Positions 1 through 11,305 are shown, counted from the first letter of the stretch. The stretch: DNA of 64,000 nt from Bacillota bacterium (GCA_013178415.1 JABLXA010000007.1:62001-126000), one strand, 5' to 3'. Made by a program: numbers and translations. The notes: a model not told the origin generated them from the letters alone.

Positions 1-1
1 A

Positions 2-2605
2 GAGGTAGACAGGGATAAAGAATCCTTTTCGATTGTGATTCCGCCGCCTAATGTCACAGGGTCCCTGCACATCGGCCATGCCCTCGATGAGACACTGCAG
101 GATATCATGGTCCGGTGGCGCCGGATGCAAGGATACAATACGGTGTGGATTCCGGGCACTGATCATGCTGGCATTGCCACTCAAGTCAAAGTCGAGGCGT
201 ATCTTGCCAAATCCGGGATCACCAGACATGATCTGGGGCGGGAACGTTTCTTAGAAGAAGTGTGGAAGTGGAAGCAAAAATATGGCTCGGAGATTATAAG
301 GCAGCTCCAACGTCTAGGGGCCTCCTGTGACTGGCAGAGGGAAAGATTCACCATGGACGAAGGGTGCTCCAGGGCTGTAAGGGAAGTCTTTGTAAGATTA
401 TTTGAGAAGGGCCTGATCTACAGGGGCGAATACATCATAAATTGGTGCCCCCGCTGCAAGACTTCCCTTTCAGATCTGGAGGTAGAGCATGAGGATGCGG
501 ATGGGAACCTCTATTACATCAAATATCCTTTCAAGGATGGTTCAGGACATATAACAGTGGCAACCACGAGGCCGGAGACCATGCTGGGTGATGTGGCCGT
601 AGCAGTTAACCCGGGAGATGATCGTTATAGGGGCATAGCCGGCAAGACCGTTATCCTTCCCATCATGAACCGGGAAATCCCGGTTATTGCAGATGAATAT
701 GCTGATCCGGAATTCGGGACAGGTGCTGTGAAGGTCACGCCGGGCCATGATCCCAATGACTTCGAAATAGGGAGGCGACATGAGCTCCCAATCATCTCCG
801 TTATTGGAGAGGATGGCCGAATGTCTCATGATGCAGGCAAGTATGAGGGGCTTGACCGGTATGAGTGCCGGGAAAAGGTGATAGATGAGCTAAGGGGTCT
901 AGGCCTCCTGGAGCGTGTCGATCCACACCTTCATGCCATTGGTCACTGCCAGCGATGTGACACAGTGGTAGAACCATTAGTTTCTAAGCAATGGTTCGTG
1001 AAGATGAAGCCGCTGGCCGGCCCGGCCATCAAAGCGGTGCAGGACGGCAGGATCAGGTTCATACCCGAGAGGTTCACCAAGATATATCTTGATTGGATGG
1101 AAAATGTCCATGACTGGTGTATTTCCAGGCAACTATGGTGGGGACACAGGATTCCTGCATGGTATTGCCGTGATTGTGGTGAGGTGATCGTGTCCCGTGA
1201 AGACCCGGCATCCTGCTCTAGATGCGGCAGCAATATTGAACAGGATCCAGATGTTCTCGACACCTGGTTCAGCTCAGCCCTTTGGCCATTTTCCACAATG
1301 GGATGGCCTGACAGGACCCCTGAGCTCGAGAAGTGGTACCCCACATCACTCTTGGTTACGGCATATGACATCATCTTCTTCTGGGTGGCGAGGATGATTG
1401 TCATGGGACTCGAGTTCATGGAAGAAGTGCCTTTTAGGGATGTATATATTCATGGCCTTGTCCGAAATCCTGAAGGCAAGAAGATGAGCAAGTCCCTGGG
1501 GACAGGTGTGGATCCTCTTGTCGTCGTGGATGAATACGGCGCTGACAGCTTGCGGTTTGCGCTGGTCATCGGGAACACTGCCGGTAATGACATGAGATAT
1601 CGACCCGATAAAGTCGAAGGAAGTAGAAATTTCGCAAACAAAGTATGGAATGCTTCCAGGTTTGCCATTACGAATCTATCTCCATATGTTGATGAAATTG
1701 CGGCATTTTCTGGCGATGAGGATAAGGCCGAGTCCATCCTGGAAGAGCTAGAGCCTTATATGCTCCTACCTGACAGGTGGATAAGAAGCCGCCTGAATCA
1801 AGTGGTCAAAGAGGTCACGGATAGGCTTGAGAAATATGATACTGGCGAGGCCGCCAGGGCGGTTTACGATTTCATATGGGATGAATTCTGTGATTGGTAC
1901 CTGGAGATAGTGAAACCGCGACTTTATGACGGTTCTAAATGGGATGAGCCTGCCAGACGGGCAGCCCGGCTCGTGTTGCTGGATACCCTGACGAAGTCTT
2001 TGAAGCTCCTTCATCCATTCATGCCGTTTGTCACAGAGGCTATATGGCAAAAGATGCCATGGCACGCTGGAGCGCTCATGGTGTCGAAGTGGCCTGAATG
2101 GCGCGAGGAAACTGATGGCGATTCAAGTATTGAAAAGATGCAGGTAATAATGGAGGTCACACGAGCTATCCGCAATATAAGGGCTGAGATCAATATACAT
2201 CCGGCGCAGCGGATAAATGCGGCACTGGGGGCTTCCCCGGAGCAGGCGGAGATTTTGCATGAGGGGCAGGATATAATCACCCGCCTGGCCGGATTAGAGA
2301 ATCTAGCCATTGAGCCTGCGGGACAGGCGAGGCGTAAACGTTCTATCTCGGCTGTAGCAAAGGGCGTCGAGATCTTTGTTCCAGTTGAGGGTGTCATTGA
2401 CATTGAAAAGGAGCAGAAGCGCTTATCTGGTGAACTAGATGAGGTAGCCAGGGCGCTGGAGACGAGCCGTCGCAAATTGAATAATAAGGCATTTATCGAA
2501 AAGGCCAAACCCGAGGTTGTGGAGAAGGAGAAAGCGAAATATCAGGAATATCTTGATATGCAGGCCAAGCTCTCCAGGCGGATTTCGGAGCTCAGCGGTG
2601 AATAA
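2..2605 (+). CDS. valS: Valine--tRNA ligase, 5' end outside the window
   Basis: Class I aminoacyl-tRNA synthetase that charges tRNA-Val in the cytoplasm. The open frame runs into the window edge: codons 2-34 read [11 protein letters not shown] before the conserved [16 protein letters not shown] block, so the true start lies upstream and the GTG at 35 is internal. The HIGH signature is within the first 30 visible residues, and the KMSKS loop reads [11 protein letters not shown] near residue 500. The editing domain sits between them, with several Cys pairs (CPRCK, CRDCG, CSRCG). The last 70 residues are a charged coiled coil ([19 protein letters not shown]), the usual ValRS tRNA-binding arm. 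About 868 codons are visible, close to the usual 880. nth follows after 7 bp, suggesting co-transcription. Confidence 0.97.
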   Translation, partial: EVDRDKESFSIVIPPPNVTGSLHIGHALDETLQDIMVRWRRMQGYNTVWIPGTDHAGIATQVKVEAYLAKSGITRHDLGRERFLEEVWKWKQKYGSEIIRQLQRLGASCDWQRERFTMDEGCSRAVREVFVRLFEKGLIYRGEYIINWCPRCKTSLSDLEVEHEDADGNLYYIKYPFKDGSGHITVATTRPETMLGDVAVAVNPGDDRYRGIAGKTVILPIMNREIPVIADEYADPEFGTGAVKVTPGHDPNDFEIGRRHELPIISVIGEDGRMSHDAGKYEGLDRYECREKVIDELRGLGLLERVDPHLHAIGHCQRCDTVVEPLVSKQWFVKMKPLAGPAIKAVQDGRIRFIPERFTKIYLDWMENVHDWCISRQLWWGHRIPAWYCRDCGEVIVSREDPASCSRCGSNIEQDPDVLDTWFSSALWPFSTMGWPDRTPELEKWYPTSLLVTAYDIIFFWVARMIVMGLEFMEEVPFRDVYIHGLVRNPEGKKMSKSLGTGVDPLVVVDEYGADSLRFALVIGNTAGNDMRYRPDKVEGSRNFANKVWNASRFAITNLSPYVDEIAAFSGDEDKAESILEELEPYMLLPDRWIRSRLNQVVKEVTDRLEKYDTGEAARAVYDFIWDEFCDWYLEIVKPRLYDGSKWDEPARRAARLVLLDTLTKSLKLLHPFMPFVTEAIWQKMPWHAGALMVSKWPEWREETDGDSSIEKMQVIMEVTRAIRNIRAEINIHPAQRINAALGASPEQAEILHEGQDIITRLAGLENLAIEPAGQARRKRSISAVAKGVEIFVPVEGVIDIEKEQKRLSGELDEVARALETSRRKLNNKAFIEKAKPEVVEKEKAKYQEYLDMQAKLSRRISELSGE

Positions 2606-2612
2606 CTGGGAT

Positions 2613-3290
2613 ATGAGCCGGATTTCAAACGAGGAGCGGATCTATGAGATCTGGGCGGCCCTTCGCCAGATGTACGGGCCCAAAAAGAATGAAACAAGGG
2701 ATCCATTGGACGTGCTGGTGCTCACCATACTGTCCCAGAATACCAGTGATGTCAACAGGGACCGGGCGTTTGAATCACTCCGGGCTCGCTTTAGCTCATG
2801 GGATGAGGTGCGTAAAGCGGATCCTTCTCTTGTGGAAAATGCCATAAGGATGGGCGGCCTTGCCAGGATCAAGGCCGCCCGGATCAGGCAGGCGCTCGAG
2901 AGGATCAAGGCGAATTTCGGGGAATGTAGTCTCAGGGGCTTGGAGAGGGTGACTCCTGAACGCCGGTTGGAGTATCTTCTGTCACTGGATGGGGTGGGGG
3001 AAAAGACAGCAAGATGCGTCCTGCTTTTCGGTTATGGCTATGGGGCATTCCCGGTGGATACCCACATTTATAGGGTTTCCCGCCGCCTTGGGTTGATTCC
3101 TGAGAAAGCGGATTTGCCTCTGGCGCACAAGATCCTTGGAGAAATGATCCCCCCGCATCTTGCCTATGAAACACACGTGAATATGATCGAGCATGGGCGA
3201 AAGAGGTGCAGGCCGAGAAATCCTCGCTGCGGGGAGTGTGAGCTGGCTTCTCTGTGCCCATTTTCCCGTCGTCGGGCGCCGCCCGGCTAA
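2613..3290 (+). CDS. nth: Endonuclease III-like DNA glycosylase/AP lyase
   Basis: Base-excision repair enzyme that removes oxidised pyrimidines. The helix-hairpin-helix reads LDGVGEKTARCVLLF, with the catalytic Lys of the GPD family. The catalytic Asp is in PVDTHIYRVSRRLG, and the C-terminal [4Fe-4S] loop has Cys spaced C-x6-C-x2-C-x5-C (CRPRNPRCGECELASLCP). I chose the ATG at 2613 (MSRISNEERIYEIW) because earlier in-frame codons lie inside valS; the ribosome site there is weak, so coupling to valS is likely. Length is about 225 residues, normal for the family. It is followed by an EndoQ-like nuclease and an Lhr helicase, giving a repair-flavoured neighbourhood. Confidence 0.95.
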   Translation: MSRISNEERIYEIWAALRQMYGPKKNETRDPLDVLVLTILSQNTSDVNRDRAFESLRARFSSWDEVRKADPSLVENAIRMGGLARIKAARIRQALERIKANFGECSLRGLERVTPERRLEYLLSLDGVGEKTARCVLLFGYGYGAFPVDTHIYRVSRRLGLIPEKADLPLAHKILGEMIPPHLAYETHVNMIEHGRKRCRPRNPRCGECELASLCPFSRRRAPPG

Positions 3291-3312
3291 GAGGATCAAA
3301 ATGGTTGTAGTT

Positions 3313-3503
3313 TATTTATGATAGATGCCCATGCTGCGTAGACCACCATGCTGCTATCGCAACACCATCAGATGGATGAAAATGGTAGCCATCTATTTTC
3401 AAGGCAGTGGAAAGAATATGGACATATAGGACAATGGCCGCCTCTATGAGGCACCTATGCCGCCGAGGCGGCGCCATTGTCACGATGAATTGCGGGTGAG
3501 TCA
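3313..3503. repeat. Interspersed intergenic repeat, copy 1
   Basis: The 220-bp gap between nth and the next gene holds a structured element rather than a gene. It contains GCCCATGCTGC, a GAAAAT...ATTTTC inverted pair (near 3378-3401, followed by AAGGCAGT) and a GC-rich palindromic part around 3440-3480. Copy 2 at 20990-21145 shares GCCCATGCTGC, GGATGAA, a GAAAATG...CTATTTTCAA segment and a GCGGCGCC segment in the same layout. No coding potential is visible. It is probably a small non-autonomous interspersed repeat, but only two copies can be seen here. Confidence 0.5.
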
Positions 3504-3514
3504 GTTCAGTAGAC

Positions 3515-4816
3515 ATGAGATTTATCGCTGATCTGCATATTCATTCTCATTACTCGAGGGCTACGAGTCGGGACTGTCGCCCTGATGAGCTTCACCTTTG
3601 GGCAGCGTATAAGGGCATCTCTCTTTTGGGAACCGGGGATTTTACCCATCCCATATGGCGAGAAGAACTCAAGACGAAGCTGCGACCGGCAGGGGATGGG
3701 GTTTATGAACTCAAGAACGAATTTAGGGCCGAGGGCGGTGATGTAATTCCATGGGCCGCCAGGGCTCAAGTCTTTTTTATGGTTACCGGTGAAATCAGCA
3801 CAATATATAAGAAGAATGGAAGGGTTCGCAAGCTGCATAATCTCATTATCCTCCCGAGCCTCGATGACGCCGAGAGGTTAAGCCGGCGACTTGGGACGAT
3901 TGGCAATCTCGATGCGGATGGGAGGCCGGTGCTTTCCATCGATAGCGCCGAGCTTCTCAAGATCGTCCTTGATGAATGCGGTGATGCGATTTTCGTCCCG
4001 GCCCACATCTGGACGCCACATTTCTCTGTATTTGGCGCACATTCGGGATTTGATAGCATAGATGAGTGTTACGGGGATCTGGTAAACAAAATCTACACCC
4101 TGGAAACCGGGCTTTCATCTGATCCTCCAATGAATTGGAGGCTCTCAAGCCTCGATCGGTTTGTCCTCACATCTAATTCAGATGCCCATTCCACCGCAAA
4201 TCTCGGGCGGGAAGCCAATATTTTTGATACTGAGATATCATTTCCAGCGATTTATGATGCACTAAAGAGAAAGGATCGCGACAAGTTCATAGGAACCCTG
4301 GAGTTCTATCCGGAAGAAGGCAAATATCATTATGATGGCCATAGAGCCTGCGGGATCCGCTGGACTCCGGCTCAAACCCGGGCCGCCGGGGGGATATGCC
4401 CGGTATGCGGCCGGAGGGTCACCGTCGGTGTCCTGCATCGCGTTGAGGAGCTCGCAGATCGACCTGAGGGGACAAAACCGCCATCGGCGCGTCATTTCGA
4501 GAGCCTCATTCCCCTCGCCAAGATCATATCTTCAGCGCTTGATGTTGGGGAGAAGACCAAAGGGGTTCAGCGTCACTACTTCGACCTTCTAAAGGAACTG
4601 GGACCGGAGCTGACGATCCTGAGAGAAACGCCTATCGAGGAGATAGAGCGCATCGCCGGCCCCGATATAGCTGAGGGTGTCCGGCGTGCTAGGACGGGTG
4701 AAGTCAACATAATGCCAGGGTTTGATGGCGAATATGGAAAGGTTGAAGTCTTTCCGTCAAGGTGGTGCCTTTCAAATTTCAACGCGCGTCAGGACGAAGT
4801 CTTCCCGTCGGATTGA
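3515..4816 (+). CDS. Endonuclease Q-like PHP-domain protein (TIGR00375 family)
   Basis: The N-terminal two thirds is a PHP metal-dependent phosphoesterase domain: DLHIHSHYS, GTGDFTHP, the Glu in VTGEIST, VPAHIWTP and SNSDAHS supply the usual His/Asp/Glu metal ligands. A zinc-knuckle-like segment follows (Cys at CGIRW and CPVCGRR), then a helical C-terminal region. Archaeal and Bacillus EndoQ proteins of this length (about 425 residues) nick DNA 5' of deaminated bases and abasic sites. Here that activity is inferred from the architecture and from the neighbours nth and lhr. The ATG at 3515 begins exactly at the conserved MRFIADLH motif. The upstream gap is filled by a repeat, so its promoter is not obvious. 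Confidence 0.85.
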   Translation: MRFIADLHIHSHYSRATSRDCRPDELHLWAAYKGISLLGTGDFTHPIWREELKTKLRPAGDGVYELKNEFRAEGGDVIPWAARAQVFFMVTGEISTIYKKNGRVRKLHNLIILPSLDDAERLSRRLGTIGNLDADGRPVLSIDSAELLKIVLDECGDAIFVPAHIWTPHFSVFGAHSGFDSIDECYGDLVNKIYTLETGLSSDPPMNWRLSSLDRFVLTSNSDAHSTANLGREANIFDTEISFPAIYDALKRKDRDKFIGTLEFYPEEGKYHYDGHRACGIRWTPAQTRAAGGICPVCGRRVTVGVLHRVEELADRPEGTKPPSARHFESLIPLAKIISSALDVGEKTKGVQRHYFDLLKELGPELTILRETPIEEIERIAGPDIAEGVRRARTGEVNIMPGFDGEYGKVEVFPSRWCLSNFNARQDEVFPSD

Positions 4817-4927
4817 AGAATTTACACCAAGTCACGTCGGGATATCCCTGTCTTGAATGTGTATGGGTAGAAGTGGTAACATAATATACGGACTACCACT
4901 CTTGGAAAAGGGAGCTTTCCTTGTTTC

Positions 4928-7900
4928 GTGAAGATGCAAGCCGGGAATATCTCATCACCCAGCAGTCGCTTTCCGTATTTTCACCCAGCTGTGGCCGCCT
5001 GGTTCGAGGAGACCTTTGGAGAACCGAGTCCGCCGCAGGCATTGGGTTGGCCTGCCATCGCTTCCGGCGAAAATGTCCTTATCTTGGCACCCACCGGGTC
5101 AGGGAAAACCCTTGCGGCGTTTCTCCAGTGTCTCAGCTGGCTCTTTTCCCAGTTTGAATCCGGCAAAGACATTGATTCCGGAGTGCAGGTCATTTATATC
5201 TCTCCGCTCAAAGCTCTGGACAATGATATTCACCGCAACCTCGAGCTGCCACTAGATGGGATCAAAAAAACAGGATCCCGTCTGGGAATGGATTTGCCTC
5301 GGTTGATAGCTGCCGTCCGCACCGGAGATACTCCTGCCAGCCAGCGCCAGAGAATGTTGAGGCATCCCCCACATATTCTCATCACGACCCCAGAATCCTT
5401 GTTTCTCATGCTCTGTTCCAAATCACGTGATATTCTCTCCACCGCCAGATTCGTGATCATTGATGAAATACATTCCCTTTTCCCGACCAAACGAGGGGTC
5501 CATCTTTCATTGAGTCTCGAGCATCTCGATACGCTGATCCGCCGGCGCGGTTTGAGTTCGCCCCAGAGAATCGGGCTTTCCGCCACTATACGACCTCTGG
5601 ATGAAGTGGCTCGATTCCTTGGTGGGGGAATTCCCGCCTTTGGCGGGGGAACTCCCGGCGATCTCAATGACCGGCGCCCCGTCTGGATTCCCCGCCCTGT
5701 AAAGATCATAGATACTGGACAGAGGAAAGAGCTGGATCTGAGGGTAGAGACCCCGGTGGAGAATCTAAGGGAACTCCCGGAGAAGACCATATGGCCAAGC
5801 ATATATCAAGAGCTGACATTTCAGGTGCTTACACATCGTTCGACCCTCATTTTCGTCAATAATCGCGCTCTGGCGGAGCGTATCGCGGCCAATATAAACG
5901 AATTGTCAGGACAACGGGTGGCTCGTGTTCATCATGGAAGCATTTCGCGCGAGGTTCGATATGAGGTGGAATCCCTTCTCAAGGCAGGCCAGCTCCGGTG
6001 TCTTGTGGCTACTTCCTCACTTGAGCTGGGCATTGATATTGGGTCAATCGATCTTGTAATCCAGGTCGAATCCCCCCATGAGGTAGCGCGCGGGCTCCAA
6101 AGGGTAGGCCGCGCAGGACACCTTTTGAACCTGCCTAGCAAAGGGCGCATCCTGGTCAAGACGCGTCAGGATCTCCTGGAAGCTGCTGTCATTGCACGGG
6201 AAATGACGATGGGTCGGATAGAGGAATGCCATGCTCCCCGCAACTGCCTGGATGTCCTGGCCCAGCATGTTGTCGGATTCGCCCTAGAGGGGCCCCTTCC
6301 TGTGGACGAGCTTTTCAATCTGGTAAGACAAGCCTATGGTTATTCCACATTGCCCCGATCGGCCTTTGAATCCGTCCTTGAAATGCTTTCTGGGAGGGTC
6401 AGGGATGATGAATTTCTCGGCGTGAAACCGCGCGTTTTTTGGGACCGGATAAATGGCAGGGTCAATGCTAGTGAAAGCGGCAAGCACCTTATCTACGCCA
6501 ATGGCGGGACCATTCCTGACCGCGGGTATTATGGTGTTTATCTGTCGGGATCCGGAGAGCGGCTCGGGGAACTTGACGAGGAGTTTGTCTTTGAGCGTCG
6601 TATTGGCGACCGTTTCATCCTTGGAACCAGCATATGGCAGATCGATGAAATACATAATGACAGGGTTATAGTATCGCCCGGAAAGGGGGCCCCGACTGTT
6701 CCTTTCTGGAGGGGCGAAGGGGTCGGTAGGCCCTACGAGCTTGGCTGTATCATGGGCGAATTCCTGGAGGAAGCTGAAAAGAGGCTTGATAGTACTGATT
6801 TCATGGACTGGATTTGCCGTGATTTCCCCATAGGCTCCATAGCAGCCCGGAATCTGTATGAATTTCTCAAAGCGCAGAAAGAGGCTACAGATCGTCTGCC
6901 ATCACGAAATTGTATTGTCCTGGAAGAATTTCAGGATGAACTCGGCAACTGGCGTGTAGCTATTCATTCCATTTTCGGCCGCAGGGTGAATGAGCCTCTG
7001 GCCATGCTGCTAGCCGATGCTATCCATGAGAAATATGGTCTATTGCTGGAGTGTGTCTGCCAGGATGATGGTATAATCTTCCTTTGTCCCGCCGCCGATA
7101 GGCCGCCATTATTAGATTTTATGTCTCTCGATGTGGAGAGCCTCGATGAGCGGCTTGCCCGGCTCATCAAGACCGCCCCTCTTTTCGGACTTGTTTTTCG
7201 TCATTCAGCCACGCGCGCGCTCCTGCTGCCGAGGCATGCATATGGCAAGAAACGCACGCCGCTGTGGCTATCGCGTCTCAAAGCGAAGGATCTCCTCCAG
7301 GTAATCGACAGGTACCCTTCATTTCCAATAGTCCTGGAAACCTACAGGGAGATCCTGGAGGACATATTCGACCTTCAGAGCTTGCGCCTTCTAATCTCTC
7401 GCATTCATGATAGTTCCATCCAGATACACCACGTGAGGAGAAAGACACCGTCACCTTTTGCGCAACCAATGGTCTTTGGCCTTATGGCAGCGTATATGTA
7501 TGAACTTGACACCCCAAAGGCTGAGCGCAAAGTGCATTCCATGGGGATAAATAGGGAAACGCTCCGGGCTCTGCTTTCTCAGGAGGAGATCCGGGGGCTC
7601 CTGGACACTGAGGCTATCAGAGAAGCAGAAAGGGCCGCGAGTGGGATTCATTCCATAAAGCATTTTGATGATCCAGATGAAGTGCATGCCTGGCTTCTTA
7701 AGATCGGGGACTACATACCTGCTGAGAGCGAGAAAGAATCATATAGCCATCGTAGTCGCGAGTTAGAACAAACTATGTCAAGACTCAAGGCTCTAGGGCG
7801 CGCGACTCAAGTTACATGGACAATTCCCGACCTTGCAAGGAAGGTAGACGCCTGGGTCTCGATGGAAAACCTGAACGACTATCGTGTGGCACTGGCTGGG

Positions 7901-9544
7901 CGAATTTCGGTAGATGGTGGCGATCTGGCAGCTGCTTACTCTGACACCATGGGATCAATGCTCTGCCACTTTGGAACGGGGTCTATAGGGGATGCTGGGT
8001 TGAAACCATTGAATAGCACCGGACAGGCTGAACCATCCCGGGAAGAAGCGCTGGACAGAATCGTCCGGAGGTTTGCTCAAACCCATGGTCCTTTCAATAT
8101 CCGGGATCTAAGGAATCGTTATGGACTTGGTGAAGTGGAATCAGCCGGTTCTCTCGGGAGGCTCGAAGCGGAAGGGCTGATCCAATCTGGGGAGTTCTTG
8201 CCATGGGGAAATGAGAGGGAATGGTGCTGTACATCCATTTTGCAGCGGATTCACAGGACCAGCCTGGCCAAGGCCCGGCGTGAAATAGAACCATGCGATC
8301 CCGAGACCTATGCGTTGTTTCTCGCCCGGTATCATCGGATAGATTCGCCAGGCATGGGGCAGGAGGCATTGGGCGGAGTCCTTGCTCAGCTCAGGGGGGT
8401 TTTCCTGCCCGCCAGAAAATGGGAAGGTGGCATTCTACAGGCGCGTATACAGGACTACTCGCCATCTATGCTGGATCATCTCATTAGCAGAGGACAGCTT
8501 ACGTGGGTGGGCGCTGGAGGCAGGATCGCATCTTTGAATGTAGCCTTCTGGCCGGCAGACCGCGATCTCCCTCCGGGCATGCCACATTTCGTGCTTCAGC
8601 AGGCCCGTTCGCTACCGGGTCAAACCAACGATGCCGCAATAGATCTGGGGCGACTATCGGACGATGCCCGCCAGGTCATCTCTGCCCTGCGTTCAGGGGG
8701 CGCCATGTTCCTAAACCAGATATGGCAGAGAACTGATCTTCCTCCGGAGCGGCTTATAGCTGCCATAATCGAGTTGGTTACCATGGGTTATGTGGCAAAT
8801 GATACATTTGAGCCGGTCAGGCAGATCGTGGAACGAAGATGGATGATGAACAAGGTCATAGATAGGATGGGAAGATGGTTTCTAGTCGAAGGTCCTGGTG
8901 ATGACCATGCGGAGAACCTTTCCGAGATGCTATGCGACATGTTTTTCGACAGGTATGGCATTGTCACGCGTGAAGTGGCCATGTCGGAGGGAATCTCCTG
9001 GGGTATCCTACATAATATTCTAGATGCATGGGAGGCTTCTGGCAGGATAAGAAGAGGGTATTTCGTCCAGGGTCTATCTGGTATCCAGTATGCACGGCCG
9101 GATGTCATCGAAGAACTGAGAAAGACCCGCGATGAGAAGGCCAAGTGTTTCCTCGGGCTGGTCGGCGGGGATCCGTCCAACCCCTGGGGCAGTATCCTTC
9201 CATGGCAGTTGGCATGTGGCAACAAACAGTCGGAATGCGGCAATGGCCTCAGTTCTCCTCTGCATCCCTCTTCTTTGTCAGCGATAGTGATGCGCTCAGG
9301 ACGACCAGTTTTGGCCGCAGATGGAGCAAAAGCCAGAATTCGCACTCTTTCTGATTTGCCGGATGACGAAATGATTCCTGCGCTTCAGGCCCTGATGAAT
9401 ATTCTATCCAAGATGAATGGCAGGCGACGGATAGAAATAGCGGAATGGAATGGCGGTCCGGTCCTCGGAACTCCGGCGGCGCATTACCTTGCTGAACTAG
9501 GGTTTGAGCGGGGACCGCGGACCATGATCAAGTGGTGCGGATGA
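4928..9544 (+). CDS. lhr: Lhr-type DEAD/DEAH helicase
   Basis: Large superfamily 2 helicase of 1538 residues. Walker A is APTGSGKT (residue ~54), the DEAD-box variant is DEIH (residue ~178), motif III is LSATIRP, and motif VI is RVGRAGH. The helicase core (first ~450 residues) is followed by an Lhr-core winged helix and beta-barrel and then a long C-terminal extension, as in full-length bacterial Lhr (about 1500 residues). Bacterial Lhr translocates 3'-5' on ssDNA and unwinds RNA:DNA hybrids; a repair or replication-stress role is usual but not proven here. The start is a GTG at 4928, about 15 bp after AAGGGAG. The gene is intact with a TGA stop. Confidence 0.93.
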   Translation: MKMQAGNISSPSSRFPYFHPAVAAWFEETFGEPSPPQALGWPAIASGENVLILAPTGSGKTLAAFLQCLSWLFSQFESGKDIDSGVQVIYISPLKALDNDIHRNLELPLDGIKKTGSRLGMDLPRLIAAVRTGDTPASQRQRMLRHPPHILITTPESLFLMLCSKSRDILSTARFVIIDEIHSLFPTKRGVHLSLSLEHLDTLIRRRGLSSPQRIGLSATIRPLDEVARFLGGGIPAFGGGTPGDLNDRRPVWIPRPVKIIDTGQRKELDLRVETPVENLRELPEKTIWPSIYQELTFQVLTHRSTLIFVNNRALAERIAANINELSGQRVARVHHGSISREVRYEVESLLKAGQLRCLVATSSLELGIDIGSIDLVIQVESPHEVARGLQRVGRAGHLLNLPSKGRILVKTRQDLLEAAVIAREMTMGRIEECHAPRNCLDVLAQHVVGFALEGPLPVDELFNLVRQAYGYSTLPRSAFESVLEMLSGRVRDDEFLGVKPRVFWDRINGRVNASESGKHLIYANGGTIPDRGYYGVYLSGSGERLGELDEEFVFERRIGDRFILGTSIWQIDEIHNDRVIVSPGKGAPTVPFWRGEGVGRPYELGCIMGEFLEEAEKRLDSTDFMDWICRDFPIGSIAARNLYEFLKAQKEATDRLPSRNCIVLEEFQDELGNWRVAIHSIFGRRVNEPLAMLLADAIHEKYGLLLECVCQDDGIIFLCPAADRPPLLDFMSLDVESLDERLARLIKTAPLFGLVFRHSATRALLLPRHAYGKKRTPLWLSRLKAKDLLQVIDRYPSFPIVLETYREILEDIFDLQSLRLLISRIHDSSIQIHHVRRKTPSPFAQPMVFGLMAAYMYELDTPKAERKVHSMGINRETLRALLSQEEIRGLLDTEAIREAERAASGIHSIKHFDDPDEVHAWLLKIGDYIPAESEKESYSHRSRELEQTMSRLKALGRATQVTWTIPDLARKVDAWVSMENLNDYRVALAGRISVDGGDLAAAYSDTMGSMLCHFGTGSIGDAGLKPLNSTGQAEPSREEALDRIVRRFAQTHGPFNIRDLRNRYGLGEVESAGSLGRLEAEGLIQSGEFLPWGNEREWCCTSILQRIHRTSLAKARREIEPCDPETYALFLARYHRIDSPGMGQEALGGVLAQLRGVFLPARKWEGGILQARIQDYSPSMLDHLISRGQLTWVGAGGRIASLNVAFWPADRDLPPGMPHFVLQQARSLPGQTNDAAIDLGRLSDDARQVISALRSGGAMFLNQIWQRTDLPPERLIAAIIELVTMGYVANDTFEPVRQIVERRWMMNKVIDRMGRWFLVEGPGDDHAENLSEMLCDMFFDRYGIVTREVAMSEGISWGILHNILDAWEASGRIRRGYFVQGLSGIQYARPDVIEELRKTRDEKAKCFLGLVGGDPSNPWGSILPWQLACGNKQSECGNGLSSPLHPSSLSAIVMRSGRPVLAADGAKARIRTLSDLPDDEMIPALQALMNILSKMNGRRRIEIAEWNGGPVLGTPAAHYLAELGFERGPRTMIKWCG

Positions 9545-10223
9545 TAGCATTGCGATCCTCAGTCTAGTCATTGGTTCTACATCGAACGATTCATCAGAAC
9601 TCACCCCTATTATTTTCAATAGGGCCTCTATAACCTTATAAGCAGAACATGTATATAATTATTTATACATCATGAGCTTTATTGAAATTTCTCGTTTTTT
9701 CCTCGGCACCATTCGACGCGATTTGCGGTGGGGGGGTAGTAAAATATGATCGAGGAATCTATCATAATGCCCATCATCGGTATTCTGTTCACGAAAGAGT
9801 GTTTCTGCTATCGACTTGTAGATAAAATACAGTCCTCGCCATTATTTATTACGACAATCGCCTCTCAATCTGAATCCAAGCCTGAAGGAGGACTGTAAAA
9901 AAGGCGAGATTACCTTACTCAACGGAAGTATAAATCACTTCTTAGAACCTTAGCTGAAGCTGAATTTGTTATATTAGATCCAGCGGGAGATAGCAATAGG
10001 TGTTTAGCATCTCAACGTTTCGATAGATAAGGTTTTTGGTGTATATAGGATGCAAACCATCGCGAAAGACCTTCTATGTCAATAGGTTTATCAAGAGATT
10101 TTAGGTAGTACAAATGTTCGTGCTCTTTGAAGGGACGGGATTCTCCCCTTCCACCGGCAATGGGCAGATTAAAATCCAATCCTTACCGGCGGTTAAAGAA
10201 CATTGAAAACCAAATATCTAATA
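9545..10223. other. Intergenic stretch with no recognisable gene
   Basis: About 680 bp separate lhr from the IS110 remnant. The sequence is more A+T-rich than its neighbours and no open frame with a ribosome site exceeds a few dozen codons. A GAAGGAGGACTG segment at 9880-9896 resembles a ribosome site, but the frame after it stops at once. I see no tRNA, clear terminator or repeat. It probably contains decayed material at the edge of the island that follows. Confidence 0.5.
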
Positions 10224-11305
10224 TTATGCTGCCCGACTAAGATGCCTGGCGCGGGGTGTGATAAACATGGCTTCGTCATAGCAAGTACGGTTTTTCCACA
10301 TGGCAAAAACAATCCGTACCCAGATATTTGCTAATGCCCGCAAGGCTTCATGGTGGGTTTCGCCCTGGCTTCTCTTGGTGTCGTAATATTCCCGTGCCCA
10401 GGAGACCTGCCTGATGCTCTGGAAGGCAAATAGGTGCATGGCTCGTCGGAAAGGTTTGACGCAGGATTTGCGTTGCCGGGCAAAGCGGTACTTGCCGCTC
10501 TGAAAGATTACCGGCGAGGTGTCAGCTAAAGCCTGAACCACAGCTGCGTTCTCGTAGCGTTCCCTATCATCGTCCCACTCCGCCAACAATCTTGGCGCCA
10601 GCCTCCCGGCCGCTCCTGGAAGGCTAGCGAAGATTTTGCTGTCGGAGTGCAATTGAAAAAGGCGGTTGATCTCCTCATCATAAGCAGCTATCTGCTCTTT
10701 GACTACTTCCAGCTGACCCACCAGAGCGAGCATTAAGCGGCACTTTGCCCGCACAGTGGGGGCGCTGGCTCGAAGCTGAGGCTCCTGCGCTTTCTGCCAG
10801 ATAGGGTTGGCTTCGAGAAGAACTCCGGGGCAACCGGATAATACTCCTTCAGGCAGGCAATGAGTTTATTGGTCAGCCGGGTGGATTCCTGGATGAGGCT
10901 GTCCTGGTCGCGGGTAAGCATCTTTAGTTCCGCTATTAGTTCAGTATCTGGCTTAAGTCTCTTCAGTTGCGCCAGATCGGACCGGCCAATGTTGGCCAGA
11001 AGCCGGGCATCGATGGGGTCGCTCTTTGCCCCGGAGGGCTTTCGCCGGTAATCCACAACCTTTGGATTCAAGGGGTAAACCGGAAAACCGGCTTCTAAAA
11101 GAAACTGCACCAGAAGGCCGTTTTTGGTTTCCACCAGGCAGGCGAAGCTTTCCGGATCGGGGTTGATACTCAATAGTTTTTGTTTCAACTGCTCTAAGCC
11201 TTCCCTTTTATGGGGAATGGTGAAGCATTTTAGGTCTTGACCTTTTTCATCGAGCACGGCTACGTCATGATGCAGGTCAGCCCAGTCAATCCCTACAAAG
11301 TACAT
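10224..11305 (-). pseudogene. IS110-family transposase, internally deleted and frameshifted
   Basis: The upstream part (10733-11305) has the DEDD transposase start MYFVGIDWADLHHDVAV, the internal KSDPIDARLLA motif and LKMLTRDQDSLIQEST. The downstream part (10224-10754) has the transposase C-terminal domain: RAKCRLMLALVGQLE, ASLPGAAGRLAPRLLAE, an SPVIFQSGKY block and KPFRRAMHLFAFQS. The two lie in different frames. The segment joining them is much shorter than in intact family members, so roughly 50-75 codons are missing as well. IS110 elements use a DEDD catalytic domain and a bridge RNA from a non-coding end. This copy cannot make a full transposase. It borders the RiPP locus and may have helped mobilise it. 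Confidence 0.88.

Noticed and set aside
10224-11305. Active IS110 copy
   Set aside because: The two halves are in different frames and a central segment is missing.
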